From Cercis canadensis (taxonomy: Eukaryota > Streptophyta > Magnoliopsida > Fabales > Fabaceae), in NCBI GenBank assembly GCA_003255065.1, contig QAOA01005592.1, positions 36,173 to 100,172 of the forward strand: a stretch of DNA of 64,000 bases, written 5' to 3'. Of this stretch, positions 62,698-64,000 are shown piece by piece. The translations under genes and the position numbers were made by a program. The notes beneath the pieces are model-generated. The model saw nothing but the letters and a program-made list of their open reading frames with translations, was not told where the DNA came from and searched no databases. The stretch's first letter is position 1. Each line of letters starts with the position of its first letter.

Positions 62698-63957
62698 ATG
62701 GAACCCAGATTTGGGTTTTCCTTTTTCTTCGTCTTCTTTGCTTCAATTCTTCTCCTTGCAGAATCCAAGTGCAGCAAGGGTTGCGATTTAGCTCTAGCTT
62801 CCTACTATGTCTGGCAAGGTTCCAATCTCACATACATTGCTGGTATTATGAAATCCCAGAAAGTTTCAAGTCCTGACGACATAGTCAGCTACAATAAAGA
62901 CACAGTCCCCAACAAAGACAGCGTCCAGGCCTTTATTAGAGTGAATGTTCCTTTCCCTTGTGATTGCATTGATGGTGAATTTCTGGGACATAATTTTCTG
63001 TACGATGTTAACACAGGCGACACCTATGAGACGATTGCAAAGACCAACTTTGCCAATTTGACCACTGTTGATTGGTTACAGAACTTCAATAGCTATCCAC
63101 CAAATTCGATTCCTGATACTTCAACCCTTAATGTCACGATTAATTGCTCGTGTGGGAATAGTCAAGTTTCGAAAGATTATGGGTTGTTCATCACATACCC
63201 ACTTAGACCTGGGGAGACTTTGAAGTCAGTTGCAGATAATGTGAGTCTTGATACGGGGTTGCTGCAGAGGTACAACCCCAGTGTGAATTTTAACCAAGGG
63301 AGTGGTCTGGTTTATATTCCAGGCAAAGGTATATTCTGATTTTGCTCTGTTGATTTGGTCTTCTGCTATGAATTCATTGGTACTTTCTACATGGTTTCGA
63401 TTTTGTTTTCTACGTGTTAAAGGGTGTTGGTATTCAAGTTTATTTTTTGGTATAATTTGCAAGTAGAGCTTGTTTATATTTCTGATTTCAATGCCCCCTG
63501 TAATAATGTCCTGATTATATAATCATGGGATGTGACCAAGAAATGTTGCATGTACATGAGCAAATGGTGTCTAATTTTAGGGTGTAATGTTGCATTTTAT
63601 ACCCTAAGTGCAGTATAAAGGAATACAGTCCTGTACCAATAATTTCTGATGAATTACGAACTAAACTTTGATGGTGATTTTGCAAGATCTAAGGAACAAG
63701 CTGCTATTTACTATTCTTTTTCCTTACTTCTCTAGGGAAGTTCAAATAAATTTATTAGTGATCTCATCTCGTATTGGACTAAGGTTTTGGAGTAATGGCA
63801 GTTTCATCTGACAATTTTTGCGAGGCATCTAATGCATATATTTGAGAAATAGTAACTATTTCTGCTCAAAGTTCTAGGATACCATAAATTTCAAGATACT
63901 TACTTTTTTCTTTCACTTTCCAGATCAAAATGGTAGCTATGTGCCCCTGGGTTCCAG
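62698..63957 (+). CDS. CERK1: LysM receptor-like kinase, CERK1 type, 5' end (exons 1-2)
   Basis: Exon 1 (62698-63328, 631 nt) encodes a signal peptide and the three-LysM ectodomain, with cysteines at 25 and 29 and CXC pairs in PFPCDC and NCSCGN. Exon 2 (63924-63957) encodes [11 protein letters not shown], then a GTAAAT donor. The phases match the intact gene at 33326. The transmembrane and kinase exons lie beyond the window. The ectodomain belongs to a different subgroup from the 27-39 kb copies: SSPDDIVSYNKDT here, [13 protein letters not shown] there. So ligand preference could differ, which is inference. No lesion was seen in the visible part. Confidence 0.88.
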
Positions 63958-64000
63958 GTAAATTTGGTTACCCTTTTTTGCATGCTGTATGCACGTAAGG

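Noticed and set aside
1-64000. CRISPR arrays, operons, tRNA or rRNA genes
   Set aside because: None was seen. The window is plant nuclear DNA, and the repeats are foldback elements, microsatellites and duplications.

Overview
The window is nuclear DNA of a flowering plant, almost certainly a dicot. It is AT-rich, with GT-AG introns, foldback transposable elements and plant-only gene families: a CruP-type lycopene cyclase paralog, a CLE peptide precursor, a cluster of CERK1-like LysM receptor kinases and a CC-NB-LRR gene. A rosid, perhaps a member of the Rosales, is a guess from the general look of the proteins. The assembly has one 622-base gap, one 38-base gap inside a G run, and several single N positions. 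Four of the N sites are flanked by near-identical direct copies and look like unmerged contig ends.

Left part (1-19.4 kb). The 3' half of a CruP gene runs off the left edge (+, ends 2372). A broken ribonuclease T2 gene follows (-, 5031-3324). Then come diverged repeats, two foldback elements and a 91-bp tandem duplication. Next is a five-exon gene for an uncharacterised plant protein with one membrane segment (-, 11841-8117). A 1,337-bp block that can fold into several hairpins lies on both sides of the large gap. A small intronless CLE peptide gene (-, 19309-19088) closes this part.

Middle part (19.4-26.9 kb). No gene was found. It holds repeats, a CACTA-like terminus and a foldback fragment.

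Right part (26.9-64 kb) is an immune-receptor cluster. Two tandem LysM receptor kinase genes share structure and flanks: the first is dead (26957-31882) and the second is intact (33326-38766, 12 exons, 619 codons, including a predicted 8-nt microexon). Next is a decayed chimera that joins the coiled-coil exons of a CC-NB-LRR gene to the kinase exons of a LysM receptor kinase (40157-43097), then a scrap of kinase exon between two TA microsatellites. Two long recent duplicates follow (44.9-46.8 and 48.1-49.9 kb), carrying an RNase H-like scrap and a CC-NB-LRR leader exon. An RPS2/RPS5-type CC-NB-LRR gene (51242-56459) is broken by a frameshift between NB-ARC and LRR. At the right edge, three LysM ectodomain exons lie in a row (dead, open, open). 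Only the last is followed inside the window by exon 2, and that gene runs off the right edge.

The two receptor types belong to different layers of immunity: LysM kinases sense chitin and related glycans at the cell surface, and CC-NB-LRR proteins sense effectors inside the cell. Here they have duplicated together and exchanged exons and leaders. The most notable points are the CC-kinase chimera, the row of ectodomain exons, and the structured non-coding block.
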